A stretch of 6,623 nucleotides of DNA. Source: an uncultured Dyadobacter sp. GTDB taxonomy: Bacteria; Bacteroidota; Bacteroidia; Cytophagales; Spirosomataceae. The notes below the pieces were generated by a model. That model did no database searches. It had not been told where the DNA came from and saw only the letters and a list, made by a program, of their open reading frames with translations. Below, piece by piece: positions 1-6,011 of the stretch. The stretch lies in contig CAMLNK010000231.1 in assembly GCA_946481035.1 (NCBI GenBank), positions 1 through 6,623 of the forward strand. Reading direction: 5' to 3'. The first letter of the stretch is position 1; each line of letters begins with the position of its first letter. The translations under genes were made by a program, and so were the position numbers.

Positions 1-877
1 AGACCAGTTTGTTGTTGACGCGCAGCACGGCCATGAGCCCGAAATCGATGCCCGGGTTTTCGACCAGCATTTTCAGCGCGCCCGCCACGTAGTTGAAATA
101 CGTTTTGGGATCGTAAGAAGCCCGGTCGAGGATCGTATTCTTGATATTTTCAACCGCATGCTCGGCTGTAACGTCGTTCAGCGTGATTACTGAAAAGCCT
201 TCGAAATGGAAAAGGCTATGCGGCAGCAGGGTTGAAAATACATTGATATCGAAATTCTCCTGCAAGTCGGAGCGTAATGTATCGAGATCGAGCTCGGGAA
301 GGCTGCCTTTGGCATACACTTCACAAAAACGGTTGTCGATATGCACCCTGTAATATTTTTGCAGGCCCGACGCATCGTCCTTCAAAGTAATGATCATATC
401 CGGGTGGTGCAGCGGCGGAAAATGGTAGAGCTTTTCCAGGATGAAGGAATAGAGCATCTGCATTTTCTGCTTGTGGTTAACCCCGCGGTCTTCGATGAGG
501 TCGCACCTTATATTGCCGTCCTGCTGAAAAAGCAGGCTGTAAAAACCCGACGTGCCGTAAAATACAACGGGGCTGACGGGAGCACTCAACGCCCAGAAAA
601 CTTCCTTTTCGTTGGCGATAGGAGGCATGAGCATGCCATAGATCAAACTCAGTTCCTCTTTGTAGTTGGTGACTTCCGATAGCGGAATATCCTGGCTGAA
701 TGCCGGATTGGCTTTCAGTTTGTCAAGAACCAGCGAGAAAAATGTCTTTTTGACCGTTTCTTCCTGATCGATTTTACTTTCCAGGAAGTTGATGAAACCC
801 CGGAAAGAAATGGATGAGTCAAGTTTCTGGAGACCGTATGGTGCGTTTTGAGTTACATCAATCGTGATCGGTTCCAT
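1..877 (-). CDS. Large protein of unclear function, 5' part only (possibly GAF-domain family)
   Basis: An open frame starts with ATG at 877-875 and runs without a stop to the left edge, giving 292 residues of an incomplete protein. It begins MEPITIDVTQNAPYGLQKLD and has no signal peptide or membrane segment, so it is probably cytoplasmic. Residues 23-35 (ISFRGFINFLESK) and 90-108 (EKEVFWALSAPVSPVVFYG) resemble, from memory, the N-terminal region of a large Bacteroidota family annotated as GAF domain-containing protein. The GAF domain itself is not recognisable in the visible part, so that label is tentative. The gene is the last in the minus-strand series and is separated from the NADH dehydrogenase by 105 bp. 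That gap carries a nested inverted repeat ending 15 bp before the start codon, so the gene may have its own promoter or control. No Shine-Dalgarno sequence is visible. That it is coding is well supported; its function is not. Confidence 0.7.
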   Translation of the reverse strand, partial: MEPITIDVTQNAPYGLQKLDSSISFRGFINFLESKIDQEETVKKTFFSLVLDKLKANPAFSQDIPLSEVTNYKEELSLIYGMLMPPIANEKEVFWALSAPVSPVVFYGTSGFYSLLFQQDGNIRCDLIEDRGVNHKQKMQMLYSFILEKLYHFPPLHHPDMIITLKDDASGLQKYYRVHIDNRFCEVYAKGSLPELDLDTLRSDLQENFDINVFSTLLPHSLFHFEGFSVITLNDVTAEHAVENIKNTILDRASYDPKTYFNYVAGALKMLVENPGIDFGLMAVLRVNNKLV

Positions 878-982
878 TATTTGGTTTTTTGCACACTGAA
901 TGAATGCATTGATCGCATTCGGTTACTAAAATTCAGTGTTTTTTGTCAAACTGCCAACGATAAACGTTGAAATACGGTTCCA
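878..982 (-). promoter_or_regulatory. Intergenic leader region with possible promoter for the left-edge gene
   Basis: These 105 bp separate the NADH dehydrogenase stop (TAA) from the next start codon and are AT-rich. On the minus strand a small hairpin (CAACG at 969-965, loop TTTAT, CGTTG at 959-955) comes first but has no U-tract, so it is not a convincing terminator. A TTTGAC element follows at 949-944, and 17 bp after it a TAACC at 926-922 makes a poor match to the Bacteroidota -33/-7 pattern TTTG...TAnnTTTG. The large inverted repeat at 893-939 then fills most of the remaining leader. A promoter here is plausible from position but is not shown by a good consensus. Confidence 0.3.
893..939. 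repeat. Nested inverted repeat upstream of the left-edge gene
   Basis: A perfect 9-bp outer pair (ACACTGAAT at 893-901 and ATTCAGTGT at 931-939) encloses a perfect 6-bp inner pair (GAATGC at 902-907 and GCATTC at 915-920, loop of 7). The inner left arm directly abuts the outer left arm, while 10 unpaired bases lie on the right. On the plus strand the structure is followed by six T residues (939-944), as in a Rho-independent terminator, but no plus-strand gene leads into it. In the minus-strand transcript it would form a 5' UTR hairpin ending 15 nt before the start codon, with no U-tract after it. It could be a 5' UTR control hairpin, a dimeric-regulator operator, or a block on antisense transcription. 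Confidence 0.55.
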
Positions 983-2260
983 TTAAACCGATTCGACCTT
1001 TTCCTGCGTTACCGAGGGCTTGATGATCATTCGCAGGGACTGATCTTTGGTGAAATACGCCACCATCCAGTTGTAAAGCGTTTTGATGCGGTTGCGATGG
1101 TTGATAAGCGCTATGAGGTGTATGAAAAGCCAGGCCAGCCACGCGATCACGCCTTTGAAATGCACTTTCGGAGAAGGAAGATCCACCACGGCTTTGGCGC
1201 GGCCGATAATGGCCATCGAGCCTTTATCATTATATTTAAATCCATGCAACGGCTGGTGCTCCGCTATCCGTTCGAAATTGCGCGCGAGGTTTTTGCCTTG
1301 CTGGATCGCCACCTGCGCTACCTGCGGGTGCCCGTTCGGGAAGCCCTCGTCGGTACTTTGCAGGCAGCAATCGCCTATTGCATAAATATTGTAGGTACTG
1401 TTCACTTTGTTATACGCATCCACGAGCAGCCGGCGCCCGCGGCCGTAAGCTTCCGACGGAATGCCTTCGAACACCCTGCCTGTAACCCCCGCTGCCCAAA
1501 TGAGCGTTTTGGCTTCAATACTGTCGCCCTCGGAGAAGTAAACCTTGTCGTCGACAAAGTCGGACACGTGGGTATTGAGCCGGATCTTCACACCGAGTTT
1601 GCTCAGGTCTTTATAAGTATCCTCCTGCGAGGCCTTGCTCATCGGCGAGAGCAGCGCCTCGCTTCCGTCGACCAGATATATTTCGCTGCCCTTTCCGGCC
1701 AGGTCGGGGTATTCTTTTCGGAGGATGCCGTTACGCATTTCGGCAAACATTCCGGAGATTTCCACGCCCGTAGGCCCACCGCCAGCGATCACGACCGTAA
1801 GCAGCTTTTTAATCTCCGCCGGATCGGTACTGAGCGTAGCCTGCTCCATTTGCATCAGCAGCTTATTCCGCATACTGATCGCATCCTCGACCGTCTTCAT
1901 CGGCGTCGCATTCCGCTTCACGTTCTCCATTCCGAAGAAGTTCGTTTCCGCGCCGGTTGCCAGCACCAGGAAATCGTACGCTACCTCGCCGTTGTGCAGG
2001 ATGATCCGGTTTTCACCCGGAACCACCTTTTGCAACTCCCCCATCCGGAAGTGAAGATTTTCCTTGCCTGCAAAAAGTTTTCTGAACGGGTAACTGATAC
2101 TCGAGGGTTCCAGGAAGGCCGTAGCGACCTGGTATATCAGCGGCGGAAAGAAGTTGTAATTGTTCTTGTCGACCAGTGTTACCTCAAATTTCTTGCTCTT
2201 TGCAAGATCCAGCGCCAGGTTCACCCCGGCAAATCCTCCTCCTACGATTACAATATGCAT
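983..2260 (-). CDS. ndh: Type II NADH:quinone oxidoreductase (NDH-2)
   Basis: This 425-residue FAD flavoprotein is a non-proton-pumping NADH dehydrogenase that passes electrons from NADH to the membrane quinone pool on the cytoplasmic face. The start is well placed because the FAD-binding Rossmann motif begins at once (IVGGGFAG, residues 5-12). The NADH-binding Rossmann motif follows at 158-165 (IAGGGPTG), ending in D198, which lies where an acidic residue normally contacts the ribose. LATG (100-103) and IYAIGDC (292-298) are the usual further flavin-contact motifs, and QVAQVAIQQGKN (313-324) matches the conserved AQxAxQQG region near the quinone site. The C-terminal stretch at 369-391 is hydrophobic and amphipathic with repeated Trp (AWLAWLFIHLIALINHR), the typical monotopic membrane anchor. 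The length fits the family. It follows the membrane methyltransferase gene by 74 bp, so it may end that operon or be separate. No Shine-Dalgarno sequence is seen. Cofactor choice of NADH over NADPH is inferred from the family. Confidence 0.94.
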   Translation of the reverse strand: MHIVIVGGGFAGVNLALDLAKSKKFEVTLVDKNNYNFFPPLIYQVATAFLEPSSISYPFRKLFAGKENLHFRMGELQKVVPGENRIILHNGEVAYDFLVLATGAETNFFGMENVKRNATPMKTVEDAISMRNKLLMQMEQATLSTDPAEIKKLLTVVIAGGGPTGVEISGMFAEMRNGILRKEYPDLAGKGSEIYLVDGSEALLSPMSKASQEDTYKDLSKLGVKIRLNTHVSDFVDDKVYFSEGDSIEAKTLIWAAGVTGRVFEGIPSEAYGRGRRLLVDAYNKVNSTYNIYAIGDCCLQSTDEGFPNGHPQVAQVAIQQGKNLARNFERIAEHQPLHGFKYNDKGSMAIIGRAKAVVDLPSPKVHFKGVIAWLAWLFIHLIALINHRNRIKTLYNWMVAYFTKDQSLRMIIKPSVTQEKVESV

Positions 2261-2320
2261 GGTGCTTAAATTATTAGGGGGTTGTCAATAAGTGTAATTC
2301 ATCGCGGGGGTTCAGGAGGA

Positions 2321-2341
2321 GGCATGCATTAAATTCATGCC
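2321..2341. repeat. Short inverted repeat at the end of the membrane methyltransferase gene
   Basis: GGCATG (2321-2326) and CATGCC (2336-2341) form a perfect 6-bp pair around a 9-base AT-rich loop, straddling the stop codon of the gene ending at 2335. No U-tract follows it on the minus strand (TCCTCC follows), so it is a weak terminator candidate at best. The rest of the 74-bp gap up to the NADH dehydrogenase start shows no clear promoter. Confidence 0.25.
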
Positions 2342-3063
2342 ATGCTATCGGTCATCTTGCCCGATTTTTTCAAATACCGTACATAACCGTACAAAGCCCC
2401 TAGGATGAGTACGATCACAGCAAAAATCGTGATTCGGCTGTCAGGCTCCGGCACGATCTCCGGGTATTTGAAAATCAGTATGGCCACGATGCCTATCAGC
2501 CATACCAGCAATGTATTGTATTCTTTCAAAATCCAGCGCTTGTAATTGAAGCGCATGTCCTTGAACGTTTCCGAAATACCGCTGAAATTGATCAGCCAGC
2601 GGTTCACCCGGCTGCAATAGGCGTCAAACTGTGCGCCGAATTTGTTCCTCAGAAAGTTCTCTTCCGCCAGTACAATCGCCTGATATATAAACAAAAACAC
2701 CGGCATTACGATTCCGACATAGATCAGCGAATTGGCCAGAATGCCCACGCCGAGCAGCATCAGTATATTACCCACATACAGCGGGTTGCGGCAATGCCGG
2801 AATATGCCTTCGGTTACCAGCGTTTCGGCGTATACCTTTTTATCGCGGCCCCCACGGATGATGTACGCGAGGCCTATGGTAATGCCCCGGATGATCTCTC
2901 CCGAAAAGGTTACGAGCAATCCGAGGATCACCGGGTACAGGTAATAATGTGCGCCAAATTGCTCCTGCGAAAAGATGGGTGGCGATGGCACAAACAACAG
3001 CAGGTACAGGATGATAAAAAGGTTATTTCTGTACTTGAAAAAAAAGTTACCAATCGCGATCAT
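2335..3063 (-). CDS. PEMT/ICMT-family integral-membrane methyltransferase-like protein
   Basis: This 242-residue polytopic membrane protein belongs to the broad phospholipid methyltransferase / isoprenylcysteine carboxyl methyltransferase group. These enzymes use S-adenosylmethionine to methylate lipids or lipid-linked groups. Hydrophobic segments are visible at about 14-31, 41-58, 99-110, 112-132, 183-199 and 210-229. The hallmark core is GIFRHCRNPLYVGN (86-99), corresponding to the usual R-H/N-P-x-Y-x-G SAM-binding motif. It is followed by the EE pair at 134-135 and FGAQFDAYCSRVNRW (142-156), the usual E-E-x-x-L...F-G-x-x-Y/F-x-x-Y...V-x-R-W pattern. The last two membrane segments after the core look like an extension compared with minimal family members. 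Its ATG overlaps the stop of the upstream CmoA-like gene by 4 bp (ATGA), suggesting translational coupling and matched expression. The substrate cannot be told from sequence; a membrane lipid is likely given the neighbouring fatty acid hydroxylase. Confidence 0.82.
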   Translation of the reverse strand: MIAIGNFFFKYRNNLFIILYLLLFVPSPPIFSQEQFGAHYYLYPVILGLLVTFSGEIIRGITIGLAYIIRGGRDKKVYAETLVTEGIFRHCRNPLYVGNILMLLGVGILANSLIYVGIVMPVFLFIYQAIVLAEENFLRNKFGAQFDAYCSRVNRWLINFSGISETFKDMRFNYKRWILKEYNTLLVWLIGIVAILIFKYPEIVPEPDSRITIFAVIVLILGALYGYVRYLKKSGKMTDSMA

Positions 3064-3809
3064 GATTTTTTATGAGCTATCATTCCTGAAAAATTGTACC
3101 ACTTGAAGAAAATTTCGCAGTCGGCGAAACCGGCCTCTTTCAGCAGAAGCATGTTTTCAGACAACTTGTACGGGATCAGTACATTTTCGAGCGCCTCGCG
3201 TTTCTGCGAGATTTCGAGCTCGCTGTAATGGTTCCGGCGCTTATAGTTGTAATAGTATTTAATAAAATCACGATTGAATATGCTGCTTTCCGCCAGCACT
3301 TTCTCCACCAGCAGCAGCACACCGCCCGGGTTCAATCCGTCATATATGTTTTTCAGAAGTCTTTCGCGGTACAATGGCCTTACAAATTGCAGCGTAAGAC
3401 AAAGGATCACGACGGAGCCGTTGGCAATGGGAAGCTTCTCGTGCAAATCACCCGCGACGAGGTCGTAAGGCCTTACGAAACCCGCCTCTTTCAGCTTCAC
3501 ATCGCATTTGTCCAGCATTTCCTGCGACTCGTCGATCCCGATGAACCGGATGTCCGAGGGAATGAGTTGGTCCAGACCTATCAGCGTGGTGCCGGTAGAA
3601 CAACCCAGATCGTACACAAATGTTCCTTCCTTCACATGGTCGGCAGCGATCTCGGCGAGCATCCGCTGCATCTCGTTGTAATAAGGTACTGACCTGCTCA
3701 CCATGTCGTCAAAGACATTGACCACCGTTGTCCCGAATTTGAAATCGGAAACTTTGGTGATCTCATCTCTGAAGACCTGGTCTAAATTCTCATTTCCAAG
3801 GTTCTTCAT
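3060..3809 (-). CDS. cmoA: CmoA-like carboxy-S-adenosyl-L-methionine synthase
   Basis: This 249-residue soluble Rossmann-fold protein aligns from end to end, by eye, with Escherichia coli CmoA. CmoA converts SAM plus prephenate to carboxy-SAM (Cx-SAM) and phenylpyruvate; CmoB then uses Cx-SAM to make the wobble base cmo5U in tRNA. Shared blocks are FDDMVSRSVPYY (33-44), the SAM-binding motif I VYDLGCSTGTT (65-75), IGIDES (90-95), LTLQFVRP (138-145), IYDGLNPGGVLLLVEK (155-170) and YSELEISQKREALENV (195-210). R204 in SQKR matches E. coli R199, the residue reported to bind the Cx-SAM carboxylate, which argues for true Cx-SAM chemistry rather than simple methylation. It lies 16 bp after the fatty acid hydroxylase gene and overlaps the next gene by 4 bp. 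CmoB is not in the window, so the acceptor pathway is open: tRNA modification with a distant cmoB, or another use. Confidence 0.85.
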   Translation of the reverse strand: MKNLGNENLDQVFRDEITKVSDFKFGTTVVNVFDDMVSRSVPYYNEMQRMLAEIAADHVKEGTFVYDLGCSTGTTLIGLDQLIPSDIRFIGIDESQEMLDKCDVKLKEAGFVRPYDLVAGDLHEKLPIANGSVVILCLTLQFVRPLYRERLLKNIYDGLNPGGVLLLVEKVLAESSIFNRDFIKYYYNYKRRNHYSELEISQKREALENVLIPYKLSENMLLLKEAGFADCEIFFKWYNFSGMIAHKKS

Positions 3810-3825
3810 AAGTTAAAAGTTACAG

Positions 3826-4464
3826 TTAGATTGAGTTAGACTTTGGGGCGCGCTTTTCGTTCGAGTCGAAAACCCTGTCCCAAATATCTGAACTTACACC
3901 GTAACCTTTACTAGCATCTGAATAATGATGTTGCATATGATGCTTTTTTAATTTCTTCCAGAATCCGGACTTGAAATTGGCATGATGCAACGCATAATGG
4001 CTCATATCATAAAAGAGATACCCCGCCATAAACCCCGAATAGAAGGCAGCCACATAATATTCACTCAGAAAAAGCGTGAACAAAAAGTAGAAGCCCGTCG
4101 CCAGCGGAATGCTCACCGACGGCGGCATTACCAGTCGTTTGGCGTCGTTGGGGTAGTCATGATGCACTCCGTGGAAGATGAAATGGATACGTTCCATGAA
4201 CTTGCCGCGGGGTGTAAAATGAAACACAAACCGGTGCATAAAGTATTCGGTGAATGTCCAGAAGAACAGTCCGCCCGATACGACACCTACAAAAGTGTAC
4301 CAGACCATTTCCCCGGGGCCCAGCGCCTTCCAGGAAAAATAGAGGATTACCGGTACGAAAATGAAAAGGGGCACTGAATAATGTACCTTGGAGAATGCTT
4401 CCAGGAAGTTGCTCTTAAACATCCTTGAAGATTCCGTGGAATTGGAGACATAGTTTTTAGGCAT
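3826..4464 (-). CDS. Fatty acid 2-hydroxylase (FA2H/Scs7-like, fatty acid hydroxylase superfamily)
   Basis: This 212-residue integral-membrane di-metal hydroxylase has the complete histidine set of the sterol desaturase / fatty acid hydroxylase superfamily: EYFMHRFVFH (73-82), HFIFHGVHH (94-102), HYALHH (156-161) and HHMQHH (175-180). HGVHHDYPNDAKRLVMPP (98-115) and YGVSSDIWDRVF (188-199) are typical of the FA2H/Scs7 branch, which 2-hydroxylates the N-acyl chain of sphingolipids. Membrane segments are visible at about 30-47, 53-72, 117-134 and 137-153. Unlike yeast Scs7 it has no N-terminal cytochrome b5 domain, as is usual in bacterial forms, so the electron donor must be separate. The start ATG lies 1 bp after the stop of the DUF4833-type gene; M15 is an alternative start. 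Sphingolipids with hydroxylated acyl chains are known in Bacteroidota, so ceramide hydroxylation is the best guess. A carotenoid or other lipid substrate is less likely. Confidence 0.85.
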   Translation of the reverse strand: MPKNYVSNSTESSRMFKSNFLEAFSKVHYSVPLFIFVPVILYFSWKALGPGEMVWYTFVGVVSGGLFFWTFTEYFMHRFVFHFTPRGKFMERIHFIFHGVHHDYPNDAKRLVMPPSVSIPLATGFYFLFTLFLSEYYVAAFYSGFMAGYLFYDMSHYALHHANFKSGFWKKLKKHHMQHHYSDASKGYGVSSDIWDRVFDSNEKRAPKSNSI

Positions 4465-4465
4465 G

Positions 4466-5044
4466 TCAGGATGGTTTTATTCGCTGAATAATGGTTTTAC
4501 CGGTGGCGATCTCGGTGCCTTTCAGCTCGATGTAGAGCACGTTGGGCGACCAGAAAGTACCTCCGTCGATGCGGATGAATACCCTGCTCAGGATACATTC
4601 CTTTTTATCGATGCTGGTATAAACGTGGTATTCGTTCCGGGTATCTCTCCTCAGGTAAAGCGGCAGTTTGGAATAGGCTACCGAACGGAGTTCATAAGCT
4701 GCATTACCGATTGCCTTCGAATTGATACCGTATGCAAATTTACGCTGCAAATAATTGAGCTCCTTGCGCATCCCGCCTTCCGGATAACGGATCCAGAATG
4801 TGTTGACGGGGTTCTTTTCGCTGATTCTTCCCTGTTTGTCGACGTTAAGCTGGTAACAGATTGTATTCGTATTCGGATCTCGCTGAATGTAAAAAAGTAA
4901 CCCGGGAACGTTGTTCGGGACCGGAAACTCGTCCGGGTCCGCGGCCGTTGTACCGGCTTTTTTCTCTGATAACCCTCCTGCATACGAAACAAGCGTCAGG
5001 CTGAGCGCCATCAGAATGTTGAGTACGTATTTCATGACTTTCAT
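4466..5044 (-). CDS. Secreted DUF4833-type protein of unknown function
   Basis: This 192-residue protein has an N-terminal signal peptide: MKVMK, a hydrophobic core at about 6-19 (VLNILMALSLTLVS), and a likely signal peptidase I site after YAG near residue 23. The mature protein should be periplasmic or exported. The mature part begins with DEFPVPNNVPGLLFYIQRD (38-56), followed by NTNTICYQLN (58-67), PVNTFWIRYPEGG (79-91) and ELNYLQRKFAYG (95-106). From memory this pattern matches the DUF4833 family, common in Bacteroidota and without an assigned function. I see no catalytic motif. C63 and C150 could pair after export. The start is taken at the first ATG; M4 is an alternative that keeps the signal peptide. 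The gene lies 12 bp after the PfkB kinase gene and 1 bp before the fatty acid hydroxylase gene, so it is almost certainly expressed with the latter. Confidence 0.8.
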   Translation of the reverse strand: MKVMKYVLNILMALSLTLVSYAGGLSEKKAGTTAADPDEFPVPNNVPGLLFYIQRDPNTNTICYQLNVDKQGRISEKNPVNTFWIRYPEGGMRKELNYLQRKFAYGINSKAIGNAAYELRSVAYSKLPLYLRRDTRNEYHVYTSIDKKECILSRVFIRIDGGTFWSPNVLYIELKGTEIATGKTIIQRIKPS

Positions 5045-5056
5045 TAAAAACTACAT

Positions 5057-5962
5057 TCAAAAAATGGCTTGTGCGATGATTTCACGGTCGCATTCGCCGT
5101 ATTGCAACACTTCCTGCACATCTTCCGCATTGCCGGAAAAAGGCCCCGACGACTGGATTTTCAGCGTCGCCATAGCCGCCCCGAACTCACCTGCTTCCTG
5201 TACACCCGCTCCCTTCACGCGCTGGCTCAGGTAGCCCGCCATGTAGGTATCGCCGCAGCCGGTCGCATCCACAACGTCCGTCGGTTTGTAGGCCGGAATC
5301 TGGTAAAAATGGTTGTCTTTGTAAATCAATGAGCCCTTGCTGCCCAGTGTGATAATTACTTCTTTTACCCCCAGATTGGCGAGATATTTCGCACCTTCGA
5401 TCACATCGCTCGTGCCTGCTACCACTTCCATTTCGAATTCGTTGGCTTTGAGCACGTCGATGTAAGGCAATGCTTCTTTTTTAGCCTCCCAATCGGTATA
5501 GAAAACCTTTTGGTCTTTCACATAGCGCAGGTAACCCTGGATATCCAGTGAAACTTTACCTTTCGCGGCCAGCATTTTGATCAGGTCCACGGTAATATCG
5601 TCCGAAAGCAATGGTCCCAAATGGAAGTACTTTGCTTCGATGGCCGGCATTTGCGACACGGTGAACGGAGCGGCCTTATGCAGCACATTCTGCTCGCGGT
5701 GGTCCTGGTTGGCACTGTAAATGTTTTCGAAATAAACGGTGTAAGGGCTGTTTTGGGAAAATACTTCAATGTTCTCCTCCCGCAGGCCTGCAACGATATG
5801 GCCTTCCTTCTCAGCCAATGCCGTTACGAGCATATAGCGGACGTCGAACTGCCGGAGCGCCTTCGAGAAATAGAACGAAGTGCCCCCGGGCATATACTTG
5901 ACAGACTGGGCAGTAACAACTTTATCCAAAGTGATATGCCCGATGGTACATATATCGTACAT
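5057..5962 (-). CDS. PfkB/ribokinase-family carbohydrate kinase
   Basis: This 301-residue soluble kinase of the ribokinase (PfkB) family transfers the gamma-phosphate of ATP to a sugar or related alcohol. The N-terminal strand is YDICTIGHITLD (2-13). The substrate-side double glycine is at 26-27 (PGGTSFYFSKAL), where the Asn usual in GGxxxN is absent. NEFE (174-177) is the NxxE motif that organises Mg-phosphate, and TLGSKGSLIY (205-214) is the typical nucleotide-binding segment. DATGCGDTYMAGYL (232-245) is the PfkB signature 2, with anion-hole GCG and catalytic base D238. The length is normal. The substrate cannot be assigned; the GGTSF variant is not ribokinase-like and a polyol or inositol-type substrate is conceivable. 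It follows the HAD phosphatase gene by 49 bp, across a hairpin, and precedes the DUF4833-type gene by 12 bp. Confidence 0.9.
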   Translation of the reverse strand: MYDICTIGHITLDKVVTAQSVKYMPGGTSFYFSKALRQFDVRYMLVTALAEKEGHIVAGLREENIEVFSQNSPYTVYFENIYSANQDHREQNVLHKAAPFTVSQMPAIEAKYFHLGPLLSDDITVDLIKMLAAKGKVSLDIQGYLRYVKDQKVFYTDWEAKKEALPYIDVLKANEFEMEVVAGTSDVIEGAKYLANLGVKEVIITLGSKGSLIYKDNHFYQIPAYKPTDVVDATGCGDTYMAGYLSQRVKGAGVQEAGEFGAAMATLKIQSSGPFSGNAEDVQEVLQYGECDREIIAQAIF

Positions 5963-5976
5963 GGTACTGATGTCTC

Positions 5977-6000
5977 AACCCGAGCCTTAAGGCTTGGGTT
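5977..6000. repeat. Hairpin between the HAD and PfkB genes
   Basis: The 10-base arms AACCCGAGCC (5977-5986) and GGCTTGGGTT (5991-6000) pair around the loop TTAA with a single imperfect position, which is G-U on the plus strand and A-C in the minus-strand transcript. It fills most of the 49-bp gap between the HAD stop (6012) and the PfkB start (5962), and ends 14 bp before that start. No U-tract follows it in the transcribed direction, so it is more likely a partial attenuator, an RNA-processing or stability element, or a weak terminator than a classic Rho-independent terminator. Confidence 0.5.
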
Positions 6001-6011
6001 ATAGGTGATAA

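Noticed and set aside
341..682. Plus-strand open frame of 113 codons near the left edge
   Set aside because: It lies antisense to the open minus-strand gene that runs off the left edge. The minus-strand product is protein-like throughout and the plus-strand product is not.
931..944. Rho-independent terminator on the plus strand (stem plus six T)
   Set aside because: No plus-strand gene leads into it, and the U-tract is on the wrong strand to end the NADH dehydrogenase transcript. It is recorded as an inverted repeat instead.
1097..2269. A 390-codon open frame on the plus strand covering almost all of the NADH dehydrogenase gene
   Set aside because: It is the exact antisense of a well-supported flavoprotein gene. 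Its product has no recognisable domain and is rich in Arg/His/Pro as expected for a mirrored frame.
3824..3840. Two copies of AGTTAGA near the stop of the fatty acid hydroxylase gene
   Set aside because: They are too short and AT-rich to mean more than chance, and one copy is partly coding.
4463..4900. Plus-strand open frame of 145 codons opposite the DUF4833-type gene
   Set aside because: The minus-strand frame has a signal peptide and family motifs; the plus-strand product shows no domain and is a shadow.
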